A DNA stretch of 64,000 nucleotides from Rhizobium gallicum bv. gallicum R602sp (GTDB lineage Bacteria; Pseudomonadota; Alphaproteobacteria; Rhizobiales; Rhizobiaceae): contig NZ_CP006880.1 in NCBI RefSeq assembly GCF_000816845.1, positions 558,001-622,000 of the forward strand, written 5' to 3'. Made by a program: the position numbers and the translations under genes. Of the stretch, positions 1-9,305 are shown piece by piece. The notes under the pieces are model-generated. The model was not told where the DNA came from and did no database searches. It was given only the letters and a program-made list of their open reading frames with translations. Positions within the stretch are counted from its first letter, which is position 1; each line of letters starts with the position of its first letter.

Positions 1-2
1 AT

Positions 3-797
3 CTCGGGCTCGCTGTTGGTCTGGTCTTCGCGGGCTTTCCGATCCTGTGGATGTTTTTCACTTCCTTGAAGTCAAACACCGAGATCTTTGCCCTGCCGCC
101 GCGGCTGCTGCCCGACCATTTCACGAACGTCGCCTACCTCTCGATCTTCAACGACCCAGCGAAGATCCGCTTCTTCCTCAACAGCTATCTCGTCGCGGGA
201 GTGGTAACACTTCTGACGTTGCTGATCGCCATTCTGACGGCCTATGGCTTTAGCCGGTATTCATTTCGGTTCAAGAATACGCTGAACGTGTTCATCATCA
301 GTACGCAGACCGTGCCGCCGATCACGCTTTTGATCCCGTATTTCGGGATGGTCGTCGCCTTCGGCATTTTCAACACCTATTTTGCGCTGATTTTGACGTA
401 CATGGTCTTCACCCTGCCTTATGCGATCCTTCTGATGACCGGCTACCTCAATACCCTGCCAAGGGAGCTTGATGAGGCGGTGCTCGTCGATGGAGGGTCA
501 AGTTGGACGGCGCTGTGGCGTGTAATCATCCCACTGTCAGTGCCTGGCATCGTCGCGACCGCGGTCTACACGTTTCTGTTGGCATGGAACGAATTCCTCT
601 TCGCTCTGACTTTGACGAAGTCGATGGATATGCGGACTGTTCCTATTGGTATCGAGTTGCTTATGGGCCAACATGCCTTCGAATGGAACGAGATGATGGC
701 GATGAGCGTGTTAGGATCACTCCCGCTCTTGCTCCTGTATCTGATCGCCCAGCGCTACTTCCTTGCGGGCATGGCAGCCGGATCGGTAAAGAGCTAG
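3..797 (+). CDS. Carbohydrate ABC transporter permease (MalG type), 5' end outside window
   Basis: Inner-membrane permease of a CUT1-type sugar importer. The reading frame is open from base 3, where it reads LGLAVGLVFAGFPILWMFFTSLK, the typical first membrane helix and following loop of MalG-like proteins, so the true start lies upstream of the window. The EAA loop that contacts the ATPase is visible as ELDEAVLVDGGSSWTALWRV, followed by the usual last two helices. About 264 residues are present. The other permease and the binding protein should lie upstream. No ATPase gene follows, which is unusual, because a MalK subunit often closes such operons. The substrate cannot be told from this part. 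Confidence 0.9.
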   Translation, partial: LGLAVGLVFAGFPILWMFFTSLKSNTEIFALPPRLLPDHFTNVAYLSIFNDPAKIRFFLNSYLVAGVVTLLTLLIAILTAYGFSRYSFRFKNTLNVFIISTQTVPPITLLIPYFGMVVAFGIFNTYFALILTYMVFTLPYAILLMTGYLNTLPRELDEAVLVDGGSSWTALWRVIIPLSVPGIVATAVYTFLLAWNEFLFALTLTKSMDMRTVPIGIELLMGQHAFEWNEMMAMSVLGSLPLLLLYLIAQRYFLAGMAAGSVKS

Positions 798-1259
798 CAG
801 GCGTGCAGCCGGGCGGGAGCAATGTTTTACTGTTTGGGAATCGGCATGGGGTCTCGGCGCCGGTTCGAAGATGAAACAATTGTTTTTGCTGAGGTGGCGG
901 GGGTCATTGCTTGACGCCTATTCACAACGACCGCTTGACGGCGTGATTCCCAGGCGGAAGGATGATGGCTCGGTTTGGGTGCGGTATCGACGGCTGGTGG
1001 TAGCGCCGCCCGAAAAAATCTCGCCCTTCTTAAACAACGTCAATCAAATTGAGTGGGCATCCCGATCTGCCCCACATTCGCGTGTTGTTTTAACCTCCGA
1101 CCGGACGGTCGCGGATGTCGGCGTATTGAGTTCCGCTGTGATTTGAAACGCCTTTCCGTTCCGGGCTCATCATGGGGTACCGCCAAATGGCAGGCGAGGT
1201 GAGCGAGACATCTGACCTGGTTGGAACAATTACGCAGCGTTCTCAAAACAACATTCCCG
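798..1259. other. Intergenic region, nothing identified
   Basis: This 462-base stretch separates the sugar permease from the converging tetR gene. An open frame of 91 codons at 871-1146 has no ribosome binding site and no recognisable features, and I do not call it. I see no terminator hairpin or repeat. Confidence 0.5.
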
Positions 1260-1877
1260 TCATGCCGGCGGCGCCCGTCCTGCGACCGCCCCAGCCGCGA
1301 TGGTCAGGACGAATTCATCGAGTTCGCGTTCTAGCCTATCAGACGGCAAGCCGACGAAGCGCGCTTCCAGGCTGATGCTGACCACCCCATGCACCGCCCC
1401 GAACAACGTGCGAGCACGAATCGCCCTATCCTCTGTAGACATATCCGGCTGCAGGTCGGCGAGGGGCTCAGCGATCACGTCCATCAGGAACAGATGTTCA
1501 TCGAGATGCCACTGGGGCGTCGGGCTGCCTTCGGGCGGATAGTGATCGAACAGGGCTTTCCACAGATTGCGATGAGCAAGCGCAAACCTAAGATATCCCT
1601 GCGCCAGATTGCGCAGTCGATCGGCGGGGGTGCGGTTCTTGACTTCCGCGAGAGCCAGCGATTCCTCCAGAGCTTTAAGCGTTGAGGAGTTGACCTGGAT
1701 AATGAGCTCGTTGAGGTCAGCAAAGACCGTATAAAGACCTCCCAACGCACAACCGGCATCCTGCGTGACGTCGCGTGCACGCAAGTTTGCTAGCCCTTCG
1801 TTGGCTATCCTGTTGCGTGCGGCCTCGATTAACCGCGCCTTCAGGTCCTCGCGTTTTTGTTCTCTTCGACCGGCCAT
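1260..1877 (-). CDS. TetR/AcrR family transcriptional regulator
   Basis: A 205-residue one-component repressor. The N-terminal helix-turn-helix is clear (LIEAARNRIANEGLANLRARDV, then GCALGGLYTVFADLNELI, the recognition helix region of TetR proteins). The C-terminal half resembles the WHG-type ligand domain. I start at the ATG at 1877 rather than the GTG two codons earlier. It is divergent from pspA, with only about 105 bases between the two starts, and that gap carries three copies of a GAAC-N3-GTTC inverted repeat. It therefore probably represses itself and the pspA-yiaA-aas operon. The ligand is unknown; a fatty acid, acyl-CoA or membrane-active compound would suit the neighbours, but this is inference. 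Confidence 0.9.
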   Translation of the reverse strand: MAGRREQKREDLKARLIEAARNRIANEGLANLRARDVTQDAGCALGGLYTVFADLNELIIQVNSSTLKALEESLALAEVKNRTPADRLRNLAQGYLRFALAHRNLWKALFDHYPPEGSPTPQWHLDEHLFLMDVIAEPLADLQPDMSTEDRAIRARTLFGAVHGVVSISLEARFVGLPSDRLERELDEFVLTIAAGAVAGRAPPA

Positions 1878-1896
1878 AACCACCCCATCTCATTCG

Positions 1897-1967
1897 TGAA
1901 CGTTGTTCGAAAAAAGCTTGAACAACGTTCAAGGTTGTGACAAAACACCTTCGTGAACAACGTTCAT
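1897..1967. promoter_or_regulatory. Three-copy TetR operator cluster
   Basis: Three inverted repeats with arms GAAC and GTTC around a 3-base centre lie at 1898-1908, 1920-1930 and 1955-1965. The middle one is longest: CTTGAACAACGTTCAAG at 1917-1933 has 7-base arms. Centre distances are 22 and 35 bases. They occupy the whole gap between divergent tetR and pspA, so a dimeric TetR protein bound here would block both promoters. The repeats are seen directly; binding by this TetR is inferred from position. Confidence 0.75.
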
Positions 1968-1983
1968 AAATGGGAGATTCGAA

Positions 1984-2670
1984 ATGTTCAACTTAATTGT
2001 CACACTGCTGCGGGGCAGGGCGCATGATGCCGAACGTGCTTTTGCCGACCGTAACGCCATTCCTCTGCTCAGCCAGCAAACTCGCGATGCGGCTCACGCC
2101 ATCCAGTGTGCCCGCCGCGCAGTGGCGGTGGCAATTGCACAAAATGAGCAGGAAAAGAGCCAACACACGATGATCCTGTCCCGGATCACTGATCTCGAAA
2201 CGCGCACTCTTGCCGCATTGGAAAAAGGCAGTGAGGGTCTTGCCCGCGAAGCGGCCGGCGCGATCGCTTATCTCGAAGCCGAGCGGGATGCGTCAGAAAA
2301 GGCCCAAGCCCAATTCACAACTGCGATTGCCAAGCTGAAGGGGATCGTGCGTGCCGCTGAAGCGCGATTGCAGGATCTGCAGCGCGGCGAGCGGCTCGCC
2401 CGTGCAACGGAACAAGCCCAGAAACTTGATCTCGCCGCTGCCGGATCTGGTCTTGCCACACTCGACGAGGCTGAGGAGACCCTTGCGCGCCTTCGCGCTC
2501 GCCAAAACCAGAACGATACGATTACCTCTGTGCTTAAGGAGATGGACAGCGCGCCTGGCGCTGCCGGGATCATCGAGAAGCTTGCCAATGCCGACTGTGG
2601 TGCGCTGTTGCGGTCATCGGCTGATGATGTGTTGGCGAGGCTCCGCACTCGTATCAACAACGCTGCCTGA
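1984..2670 (+). CDS. pspA: PspA/IM30 family membrane-stress protein
   Basis: A 228-residue, almost wholly helical protein. The start MFNLIVTLLRGRAHDAERAFADRNAIPLL matches the amphipathic helix 0 and first helix of PspA/IM30, and the rest is heptad-rich coiled coil. PspA-family proteins bind inner-membrane defects from the cytoplasm and oligomerise to stabilise the bilayer. A strong site GGGAG stands seven bases before the ATG. It is the first gene of a three-gene operon with a YiaA-like membrane protein and a phospholipid acyltransferase fusion, under the divergent TetR. No pspF, pspB or pspC is present, so control differs from the enterobacterial Psp response. Confidence 0.88.
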   Translation: MFNLIVTLLRGRAHDAERAFADRNAIPLLSQQTRDAAHAIQCARRAVAVAIAQNEQEKSQHTMILSRITDLETRTLAALEKGSEGLAREAAGAIAYLEAERDASEKAQAQFTTAIAKLKGIVRAAEARLQDLQRGERLARATEQAQKLDLAAAGSGLATLDEAEETLARLRARQNQNDTITSVLKEMDSAPGAAGIIEKLANADCGALLRSSADDVLARLRTRINNAA

Positions 2671-2702
2671 TACGCACTTCACTTAACAGAAGGACCACGA
2701 CG

Positions 2703-2984
2703 ATGAACGACAGTTTTCAGAAGCATTCCTCCAGCTGGGTCAGCTTTTCATACATCTCCTTCGGCACGGCAGCTTTCATGCTTGCAGCCGGCCTTTACAT
2801 GATGCCGCTCGACCTCTGGGGCAAAGGCTATCTCGCCATGGGCATACTGATGCTGGTGCAAACGACGGTGAACATCACCAAGACGCTGCGCGACAACGCC
2901 GAGTCGGAGAAGTTGATCCGCAAGATCGAGGACGCCAAGACTGAAAAGCTCCTCGTCAACTTCAATCGTGGCAACGAAAGCTAA
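2703..2984 (+). CDS. YiaA/YiaB family inner-membrane protein
   Basis: A 93-residue protein with two predicted membrane helices (WVSFSYISFGTAAFMLAAGLY and a second around YLAMGILMLVQTTVNI) and a charged cytoplasmic tail, matching the YiaAB two-helix domain. It lies 32 bases after pspA, with AAGGA before its ATG. The family is linked to envelope stress but has no known biochemical role. Its place between PspA and a lysophospholipid acyltransferase suggests a membrane partner in the same response. Confidence 0.85.
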   Translation: MNDSFQKHSSSWVSFSYISFGTAAFMLAAGLYMMPLDLWGKGYLAMGILMLVQTTVNITKTLRDNAESEKLIRKIEDAKTEKLLVNFNRGNES

Positions 2985-3076
2985 GACTTCTTAACCACAT
3001 CACAGAGTTGTTTCTGTCCACAATTTTTGCGTAACAACTCTGTGGCTTTCTCTTGCGATCTAACGGGGAAACAGCC

Positions 3077-6000
3077 ATGCACGGCAATCTTATGACATCG
3101 AGGAAGTTCGCGCCGTTATTCTGGACGCAGTTTCTCTCGGCCTTCAACGACAATTTCCTGAAGCAGACGCTTATCTTCCTGATCCTTGCGCAGATGGCCG
3201 CCGAGGGAGCTTGGCTCGTGACGCTCGCTGGCGGAATTTTTATCATTCCGTTCCTGCTTCTTTCGGCGCCGGGCGGCGAGCTTGCCGACAAATATGACAA
3301 GGCGCAGATGGCCGAAATCCTCAAGCGTTGCGAGATCGCAGTCGCGGCGATCTCCGTCATCGGTATCGCGCTGTCGTCGATCTGGGTCCTTATGCTGGCT
3401 CTTTTCGGATTCGGGGTTATCTCGTCGCTCTTCGGCCCGATTAAGTACGGCATTCTTCCCGATCATCTCGAACGCAAGGACTTGCCAAAGGCCAACGCGT
3501 GGATCGAGGGCGGCACCTTCATAGCCATCTTGACGGGCACGATCGTTGCAGCGCTTGCCTTCACGAACGGCGAGAATGTCTGGGTGTTCGGACCGATGAT
3601 GATGGGGCTTTCGGTACTTTGCTGGTTCGCCGCTCGCATGATCCCCGCGACGGGTTCAAAAGCGCCCAACCTCGTTATCGACAGGAATGTCTTCCGCTCG
3701 AGCGTCACACTCGTCAATGAACTGCGGGAAGACAAGCGGATCTGGCGCTCGGCGCTAATGAATTGCTGGTTCTGGTTCGTTGGCGCATTCGTCATGTCGA
3801 TGCTGCCCTTCATGGTTACGGAAATCCTTGGCGGTTCGGAGATCGTCGTCCCCGCCTATCTTGCCGTTTTCGCGATTTCCATTGCAGTCGGTTCAGCGAT
3901 CGCCGGCTGGATGTCGGCAGGCCGCGTCGTCTTGCTGCCGGCACCAGTCGGCACCGTCATAGTGGCACTCTTCGGAATAGATCTCGCCTGGAACCTGTGG
4001 GGCCTGCAGTCCGCCTCTCATGCTGAAACCATCACCGCCTTCTTTGCCGGCACAAAGACCATGCGCGTGGCGCTCGATCTCACCGGTATGGCTATTGGGG
4101 GCGCATTCATGGCCGTGCCGACGTTCGCGGCGATGCAGGCGTGGGCAAACGAAGCCCGCCGTGCCCGTGTGATCGGAGCTGCGAACGTTTTGTCCGCGTT
4201 ATTTATCACAACCGGCCTCGCGCTGGTCGCGATCTTGCAAGCCGTTGGTGTCTCCGTTCCGATGATCATCCTAGGCCTTTCGCTCATCAATGTCGGCGTT
4301 GCCTGGATGATGTTGAAGACGCTACCCACCAATCCATTCCGTGATTTCATTTCCATATTGTTCCGTGCCTTCCTGCGCCTTGAGGTGGAAGGTCTGGAGA
4401 ACATCAAGAAGGCTGGTCGGGCGCCGATCATCGCGCTCAATCATGTGAGCTTTCTTGATGGAGCTCTGGCGCTTGCAATAACTGAGGAAGAGCCTGTTTT
4501 CGCCGTCGATTACAAGATTGCTCAGGCTTGGTGGGTTCGCCCTTTCCTGAGGATGTGCAAATTCCTTCCGCTCGATCCGACGAAGCCGATGGCGACACGT
4601 TCGCTCATCAAGATTGTCAACGAGGGCAATGCGATCGGCATTTTTCCCGAGGGGCGCCTGACGGTGACCGGGACGCTGATGAAGGTCTACGACGGCGCGG
4701 CTATGGTTGCCGACAAGACAGGATCGATGATCGTGCCCGTCCGTATCGACGGGCTCGAGAAGAGCTACTTCTCGCGCCTTTCGGCTGGCCAAGTTCGCCG
4801 TCGCCTCTTTCCTAAGGTCAAAGTGACAATCCTCGAGCCGGTGAAGCTCGACGTTCCCGCAGACATCAAGGGTCGCAAGCGCCGTGTCGCCGCAGGCGCA
4901 GCCCTGTATCAGGTCATGTCGATGTTGATGTTCCGTACGACGGACACCAATCTGACGGTCCTGGACCGTATCATCGAAACAGCTTTGGAAAGAGGTGGGG
5001 GAAAACTTGCAGTCGAGGATCCGATTAGCGGCCAGCTCTCCTATGCCAAGCTTCTCACCGGCGCGGCGGTTCTGGGGGCCAAGTTCAAGTCGTTGTTCCC
5101 CGATGAACAGACGCTTGGCGTCCTGCTTCCAAACGCCAATGGCACTGCTACGACGGTTCTCGCTGTGATGTCAGCGGGCAAGGTTCCGGCGATGTTGAAC
5201 TTCACTGCCGGCGCCGCCAATATCTTGTCAGCGTGCAGGGCGGCAGAGGTAAAGCAGGTTCTTTCTTCACGTGCCTTCGTCGAGCAGGGCAAGCTTGGTC
5301 CCGTGTTCACCGAGCTCGAAAAAGAGATGAAGATCGTCTGGCTCGACGAACTGCGCACGACAGTTACCGTCGTGGACAAAGTTCGGGGCTTCCTCAACAG
5401 GTACGCGCCGCTGGTCAAGCGCACGGCCGATGATGCCGCCGTGATCCTGTTCACATCTGGTTCGGAGGGAACGCCGAAGGGTGTTGTTCTCACCCATCGC
5501 AATATTCTGTCAAACGCCGCCCAGGCGGCCTCGCGCATCGACTTCCATTCCGGGGATAAAGTCTTCAATATCTTGCCGGTGTTTCATTCATTTGGTCTGA
5601 CGGCGGGGACCGTTCTGCCATTGGTCTCGGGCGTTCCGGTATATTTCTATCCGTCGCCACTTCACTACCGCGTCGTGCCGGAACTGATCTACACTTCCAA
5701 CGCGACCATCATTTTTGGGACCGATACTTTCCTGAACGGCTATGCCCGAACTGCGCACCCGTATGACTTCCGATCGATCCGCTACATCTTTTCGGGTGCC
5801 GAGCCTGTCAAACAATCCACCCGCGAGACCTATATGGAGAAGTTCGGCCTGCGTATCCTTGAAGGCTACGGTGTTACCGAGACGGCGCCCGTAATCTCCC
5901 TCAATACGCCAATGTTCAACCGCTCAGGCACCGTCGGCAAGATCATGCCCGGAATGCAGTGGAAACTCGAGCCGGTCCCGGGTATCGATGAGGGTGGTCG

Positions 6001-6472
6001 CCTTTTCATCCGCGGCGCCAATGTCATGGCCGGCTATCTCCGCGCTGAGAACCCTGGCGTCATCGAATTGCTCCGTGATGGTTGGCATGACACGGGCGAC
6101 ATTGTCACAATCGACGATGATGGCTTCGTCAGGATCCGTGGCCGCGCGAAGCGCTTCGCCAAGATCGGCGGCGAGATGATTTCCCTCGCTGCCGTCGAGG
6201 CGCTTGCCGGCCAGTTGTGGGCCGGCGCCCTTTCGGTCGTTTCATCTATTCCGGATGCAAAGAAGGGTGAGCGACTGGTGCTGCTGACAGATGCGCCAAA
6301 CGCTACTCGCGCCGAATTCGCGGCCTTTGCCAAATCCAGGGGAGCGATGGATATGATGGTTCCTGCGGAAATCAAAATCGGCAAAGTGCCGGTGCTGGGG
6401 TCGGGAAAGGTGGATTTTCTTGCAGCGAGCAAGATTGTCCAAAATTTGAATCCACCGCAGCACGCTGCGTGA
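3077..6472 (+). CDS. aas: LplT-PlsC-AAS fusion: lysophospholipid transporter / acyltransferase / acyl-ACP synthetase
   Basis: A 1131-residue three-part protein. Residues 1 to about 410 form an MFS transporter like LplT, which flips lysophospholipids inward. About 420-640 is a PlsC-type acyltransferase, with the HX4D motif in NHVSFLDG near residue 455 and FPEGRLT downstream. From about 660 to the end is an AMP-forming acyl ligase with the P-loop LFTSGSEGTPKG near 790 and GYGVTETAP. Together these re-acylate lysophosphatidylethanolamine imported from the outer leaflet. The ATG at 3077 with GGGGAA seven bases upstream is preferred over a TTG eight codons earlier. In enterobacteria LplT and Aas are separate proteins; fused forms are common elsewhere. 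It is third in the tetR-controlled operon. Confidence 0.93.
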   Translation: MHGNLMTSRKFAPLFWTQFLSAFNDNFLKQTLIFLILAQMAAEGAWLVTLAGGIFIIPFLLLSAPGGELADKYDKAQMAEILKRCEIAVAAISVIGIALSSIWVLMLALFGFGVISSLFGPIKYGILPDHLERKDLPKANAWIEGGTFIAILTGTIVAALAFTNGENVWVFGPMMMGLSVLCWFAARMIPATGSKAPNLVIDRNVFRSSVTLVNELREDKRIWRSALMNCWFWFVGAFVMSMLPFMVTEILGGSEIVVPAYLAVFAISIAVGSAIAGWMSAGRVVLLPAPVGTVIVALFGIDLAWNLWGLQSASHAETITAFFAGTKTMRVALDLTGMAIGGAFMAVPTFAAMQAWANEARRARVIGAANVLSALFITTGLALVAILQAVGVSVPMIILGLSLINVGVAWMMLKTLPTNPFRDFISILFRAFLRLEVEGLENIKKAGRAPIIALNHVSFLDGALALAITEEEPVFAVDYKIAQAWWVRPFLRMCKFLPLDPTKPMATRSLIKIVNEGNAIGIFPEGRLTVTGTLMKVYDGAAMVADKTGSMIVPVRIDGLEKSYFSRLSAGQVRRRLFPKVKVTILEPVKLDVPADIKGRKRRVAAGAALYQVMSMLMFRTTDTNLTVLDRIIETALERGGGKLAVEDPISGQLSYAKLLTGAAVLGAKFKSLFPDEQTLGVLLPNANGTATTVLAVMSAGKVPAMLNFTAGAANILSACRAAEVKQVLSSRAFVEQGKLGPVFTELEKEMKIVWLDELRTTVTVVDKVRGFLNRYAPLVKRTADDAAVILFTSGSEGTPKGVVLTHRNILSNAAQAASRIDFHSGDKVFNILPVFHSFGLTAGTVLPLVSGVPVYFYPSPLHYRVVPELIYTSNATIIFGTDTFLNGYARTAHPYDFRSIRYIFSGAEPVKQSTRETYMEKFGLRILEGYGVTETAPVISLNTPMFNRSGTVGKIMPGMQWKLEPVPGIDEGGRLFIRGANVMAGYLRAENPGVIELLRDGWHDTGDIVTIDDDGFVRIRGRAKRFAKIGGEMISLAAVEALAGQLWAGALSVVSSIPDAKKGERLVLLTDAPNATRAEFAAFAKSRGAMDMMVPAEIKIGKVPVLGSGKVDFLAASKIVQNLNPPQHAA

Positions 6473-6708
6473 AGCTCACACAAGGCGTGTACAGATCGGC
6501 GAAGCGCAAATGGTGTGTGAATATGCACGGAAGTTCGCCCCTTTCGGCGCAGAGCATCGACTGCCGGAGGCAGGACATCTCATCTGTTCGATTGCAGATC
6601 TAAGTGCTGTCGGGATCAATGTTCAACGCACCGGTGGGGTGAAACGCTATACCGAGACGCAACACGCTGCTATCTGCCGTGTCGCCAGCGGATTGCAACC
6701 AATCTCCA

Positions 6709-7011
6709 CTAAACTTTGCGAGGGGCAAGTAACGTGTTGATGTTCCGGCCCGGAACATGGCGCAATCTCATTGCCTCCGAGCTCCTGTCGTCGATGCAGA
6801 GCGTTGCGGGTCTCGCGATGACCAATGCCGACAGGGGTTGGTCGGAGGCCGAAGTTGTGCGCGCCGGCGCGGATTCCAGGCCTATCGCCATCGCCAGAAT
6901 GGAGAATACGAAAAGTGCGAGGCCAACGAAGTAGTCGGATATAGCATGCCGACGGCGGTCCAGATGCTCTTCCAGATAGTCCGGCTCTTGATCTCTGTCT
7001 TCGTCGTGCAT
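6709..7011 (-). CDS. Possible small membrane protein
   Basis: A 100-residue open frame with an acidic start (MHDEDRDQEPDYLEEHLDRRRH) and one convincing membrane helix (YFVGLALFVFSILAMAIGL). The rest is not membrane-like and matches nothing I recognise. It sits alone between the converging aas and molybdenum-hydroxylase genes. No good ribosome binding site precedes the ATG, so it may be a chance frame. Confidence 0.4.
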   Translation of the reverse strand: MHDEDRDQEPDYLEEHLDRRRHAISDYFVGLALFVFSILAMAIGLESAPARTTSASDQPLSALVIARPATLCIDDRSSEAMRLRHVPGRNINTLLAPRKV

Positions 7012-7117
7012 GACAAACTCGCTTGGTTGGTTCTAGGGGTAAGGCTCCGCAAGGAGGGCCGCCAGGCATTCGTTGCGGAACCCGCTTTTGCCTATAAATG
7101 GCTGCATCTCGCCTTGT

Positions 7118-9295
7118 TCATGAAGGGTTATTGTTCTTGAACGGCAGTTGCCGGATCCGTTTGCCGGTAGCGGCGAAGACGGCGTTCAGAACGGCCGGTC
7201 CGGCGACGGCGATGGTCGGCTCGCCAACGCCGCCCCAGAAGCCGCCTGAAGGCATGATGATCGTCTCGACCGCCGGCATCTGCTCCATCCGCATCACCTC
7301 GTAGGTGTCGAAATTCTCCTGTTCGACGCGGCCGCCATTGATGGTGCATTCGCCGTAGAGGCAGGCGGAGAGACCGTAAACGAAGGACCCTTCGACCTGG
7401 CGTTCGGCCTGGGCGGGGTTGACGATATGACCGGGATCTGTTGCGGCGACGATGCGGTGGATCTTCAACTGACCGTCGGTGATGGAGATTTCCGCAGCGG
7501 CGGCGACATAGCTGGCAAAACCCATGATCTGCGCCAGGCCACGGTATATGCCCTGCGGCGCCGGCGTTTCCCAGCCGATGCGCTCGGCAACGGCTTCCAG
7601 AACCGCCAGATGTTTCGGATGGTTGGCCATCAGCTTCCGGCGGAAATCCAGGGGATCAATCCCGGCCGCATCAGCAAGCTCGTCCAAGAAGGTTTCCACG
7701 TAGAAGGCATTCTGGTTGAGGTTCACGCCACGCCAAAATCCGGGCGGTACTGGAGGATTGCGCATGGCATGGTCGATGAGGAGATTTGCGACGGTGTAGC
7801 CGAAGACACCTTCGCTGCCGCTGGCGTTCAGCCCCTGGAACACGATCGGATCGTGACCGTTCTCGCGAAACATCTGGGGACGGAGCGAGGAGAGGATGGA
7901 CTGACCGCTGATGCGCATGTGAAGCGCCGTCAGATTGCCGTCGGCATCAAGCGCGGCCCGCATTCTGCACTGCGTCGTCGGGTGATAGGAGCCGTGCAGC
8001 ATGTCCTCCTCGCGCGACCAGATGAGCTTGACCGGCGTGCCCGCAAACTCCTTGGCGAGCGTGACCGCCTGGCGGACATAGGATTCGTTGGCGCCGCGCC
8101 GGCCAAAGCCGCCGCCGAGATGCAGCTTGTAGACCTCGCATTGTCCGATCGGCAGGCCGGAGGCTTCCGCCACGTTGACAAGGCTGCTTTCGCCGTTTTG
8201 CGTCGGCACCCACACCTCGCACTTGTCTGGCGTATATCGCGCCGTCGCGTTCATCGGTTCCATCGTGGCATGGGCCTGATAGGGGAAGGAATAGGTTGCC
8301 GTGACGACCCGCGCTGCTCCCTCAAGTGCTGCGGGCGCGTCGCCGATCGAAGTGCCAACGAAGGCATCGTCGGCATCGAGGCCTTCGGCGAGCATTGCGG
8401 CGATGGAGGCACTGGTGACGGCGGTGTTCGGACCATCGTCCCAGACGACCGGCAACGCGTTGAGCGCCGATTGCGCCTGCCACCACGTCTCGGCAACCAC
8501 GGCCACGGTTGCCTCATCGACCTGCACGACCTTGCGCACGCCTGGCCTCGCCGCGACGGCGGCGGCATCGAAACTTGCAATCTTGCCACCGAACGCAGGG
8601 CAGGCCTTCACCGCGGCGTTCAGCATTCCGGGCAGTTGCACATCGGCGCCATAGATCTGCCGTCCGGTGAGCTTGTCGGCAGTATCGAGCCGCGGAAGCG
8701 GCTTGCCGGCAATCTTCCAGTCCTTCGGGTCCTTGAGCGCGATAGTGCTTGGAACCGGCATCTGTGTGGCAAGCGCCGCCACGGCGCCATACGACGTCGT
8801 ACGCCCGGAAGCGGGATGAGTGATGATGCCGTTCTGGACCGTGCATTCCGAACTCGGGACATTCCAGGTACTGGCGGCGGCTGCAATGAGCATTTCGCGT
8901 GCGGCGGCTCCGCCCTGCCTGACGTATTCGTGAGAGCCGCGAATCCCCTGACTGCCCCCGGTCGAGAAACTGCCCCAGACGCGCTCGCGTCGAAGGCTCT
9001 CCCCGGGCGTTGGATATTCGGTCGTAACCTTGGACCAGTCGCATTCGAGCTCTTCCACGACTAGCTGCGCCAGTCCCGTGAGCGTGCCTTGTCCCATTTC
9101 CGAGCGGGCGATACGGATGACGACGGTGTCGTCGGGATGGATCAGAACCCATGCATTGACTTCTGGCAATATATCCGATGCCGCCTGCTCGGCATTTGCC
9201 GACAGTGGAATCTGAAAGCCTAGTGAAAATCCGCCGGCCGCCACGGCCGTGCCGATGAGAAACTTGCGGCGTGATAGCGTGACCACATCATTCAT
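7118..9295 (-). CDS. Molybdopterin-binding aldehyde/isoquinoline oxidoreductase large subunit (IorB-like)
   Basis: A 725-residue catalytic subunit of a xanthine-dehydrogenase-family molybdenum hydroxylase, of the two-subunit type seen in isoquinoline 1-oxidoreductase. It begins with a Tat signal (TLSRRKFLIGTAVAAGGFSLG), so the folded enzyme is exported. Cofactor-contact stretches include GSFSTGGSQGIRGSHE, LGGGFGRRG and, near the C terminus, GGVGEPT, which carries the expected catalytic glutamate. I use the ATG at 9295 with GAGGGTAG just upstream; a longer frame to 9418 would overlap the 2Fe-2S gene. It is last in a cytochrome c / small peptide / 2Fe-2S / Mo-subunit operon. The substrate is unknown: an aldehyde or N-heterocycle is typical. 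Confidence 0.93.
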   Translation of the reverse strand: MNDVVTLSRRKFLIGTAVAAGGFSLGFQIPLSANAEQAASDILPEVNAWVLIHPDDTVVIRIARSEMGQGTLTGLAQLVVEELECDWSKVTTEYPTPGESLRRERVWGSFSTGGSQGIRGSHEYVRQGGAAAREMLIAAAASTWNVPSSECTVQNGIITHPASGRTTSYGAVAALATQMPVPSTIALKDPKDWKIAGKPLPRLDTADKLTGRQIYGADVQLPGMLNAAVKACPAFGGKIASFDAAAVAARPGVRKVVQVDEATVAVVAETWWQAQSALNALPVVWDDGPNTAVTSASIAAMLAEGLDADDAFVGTSIGDAPAALEGAARVVTATYSFPYQAHATMEPMNATARYTPDKCEVWVPTQNGESSLVNVAEASGLPIGQCEVYKLHLGGGFGRRGANESYVRQAVTLAKEFAGTPVKLIWSREEDMLHGSYHPTTQCRMRAALDADGNLTALHMRISGQSILSSLRPQMFRENGHDPIVFQGLNASGSEGVFGYTVANLLIDHAMRNPPVPPGFWRGVNLNQNAFYVETFLDELADAAGIDPLDFRRKLMANHPKHLAVLEAVAERIGWETPAPQGIYRGLAQIMGFASYVAAAAEISITDGQLKIHRIVAATDPGHIVNPAQAERQVEGSFVYGLSACLYGECTINGGRVEQENFDTYEVMRMEQMPAVETIIMPSGGFWGGVGEPTIAVAGPAVLNAVFAATGKRIRQLPFKNNNPS

Positions 9296-9305
9296 CGTTC
9301 TACCC

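Noticed and set aside
871..1146. 91-codon ORF after the sugar permease
   Set aside because: No ribosome site, no motif, and codon choice unlike neighbours; probably chance.
6510..6740. 76-codon ORF after aas
   Set aside because: It has no ribosome site and no protein-like features, and it overlaps the end of a slightly better minus-strand candidate.
7427..9064. 545-codon open frame on the plus strand
   Set aside because: It lies opposite the well-supported molybdopterin subunit, has no ribosome site, and its product is Arg/His-rich with no domain. It is a shadow of high-GC coding DNA.
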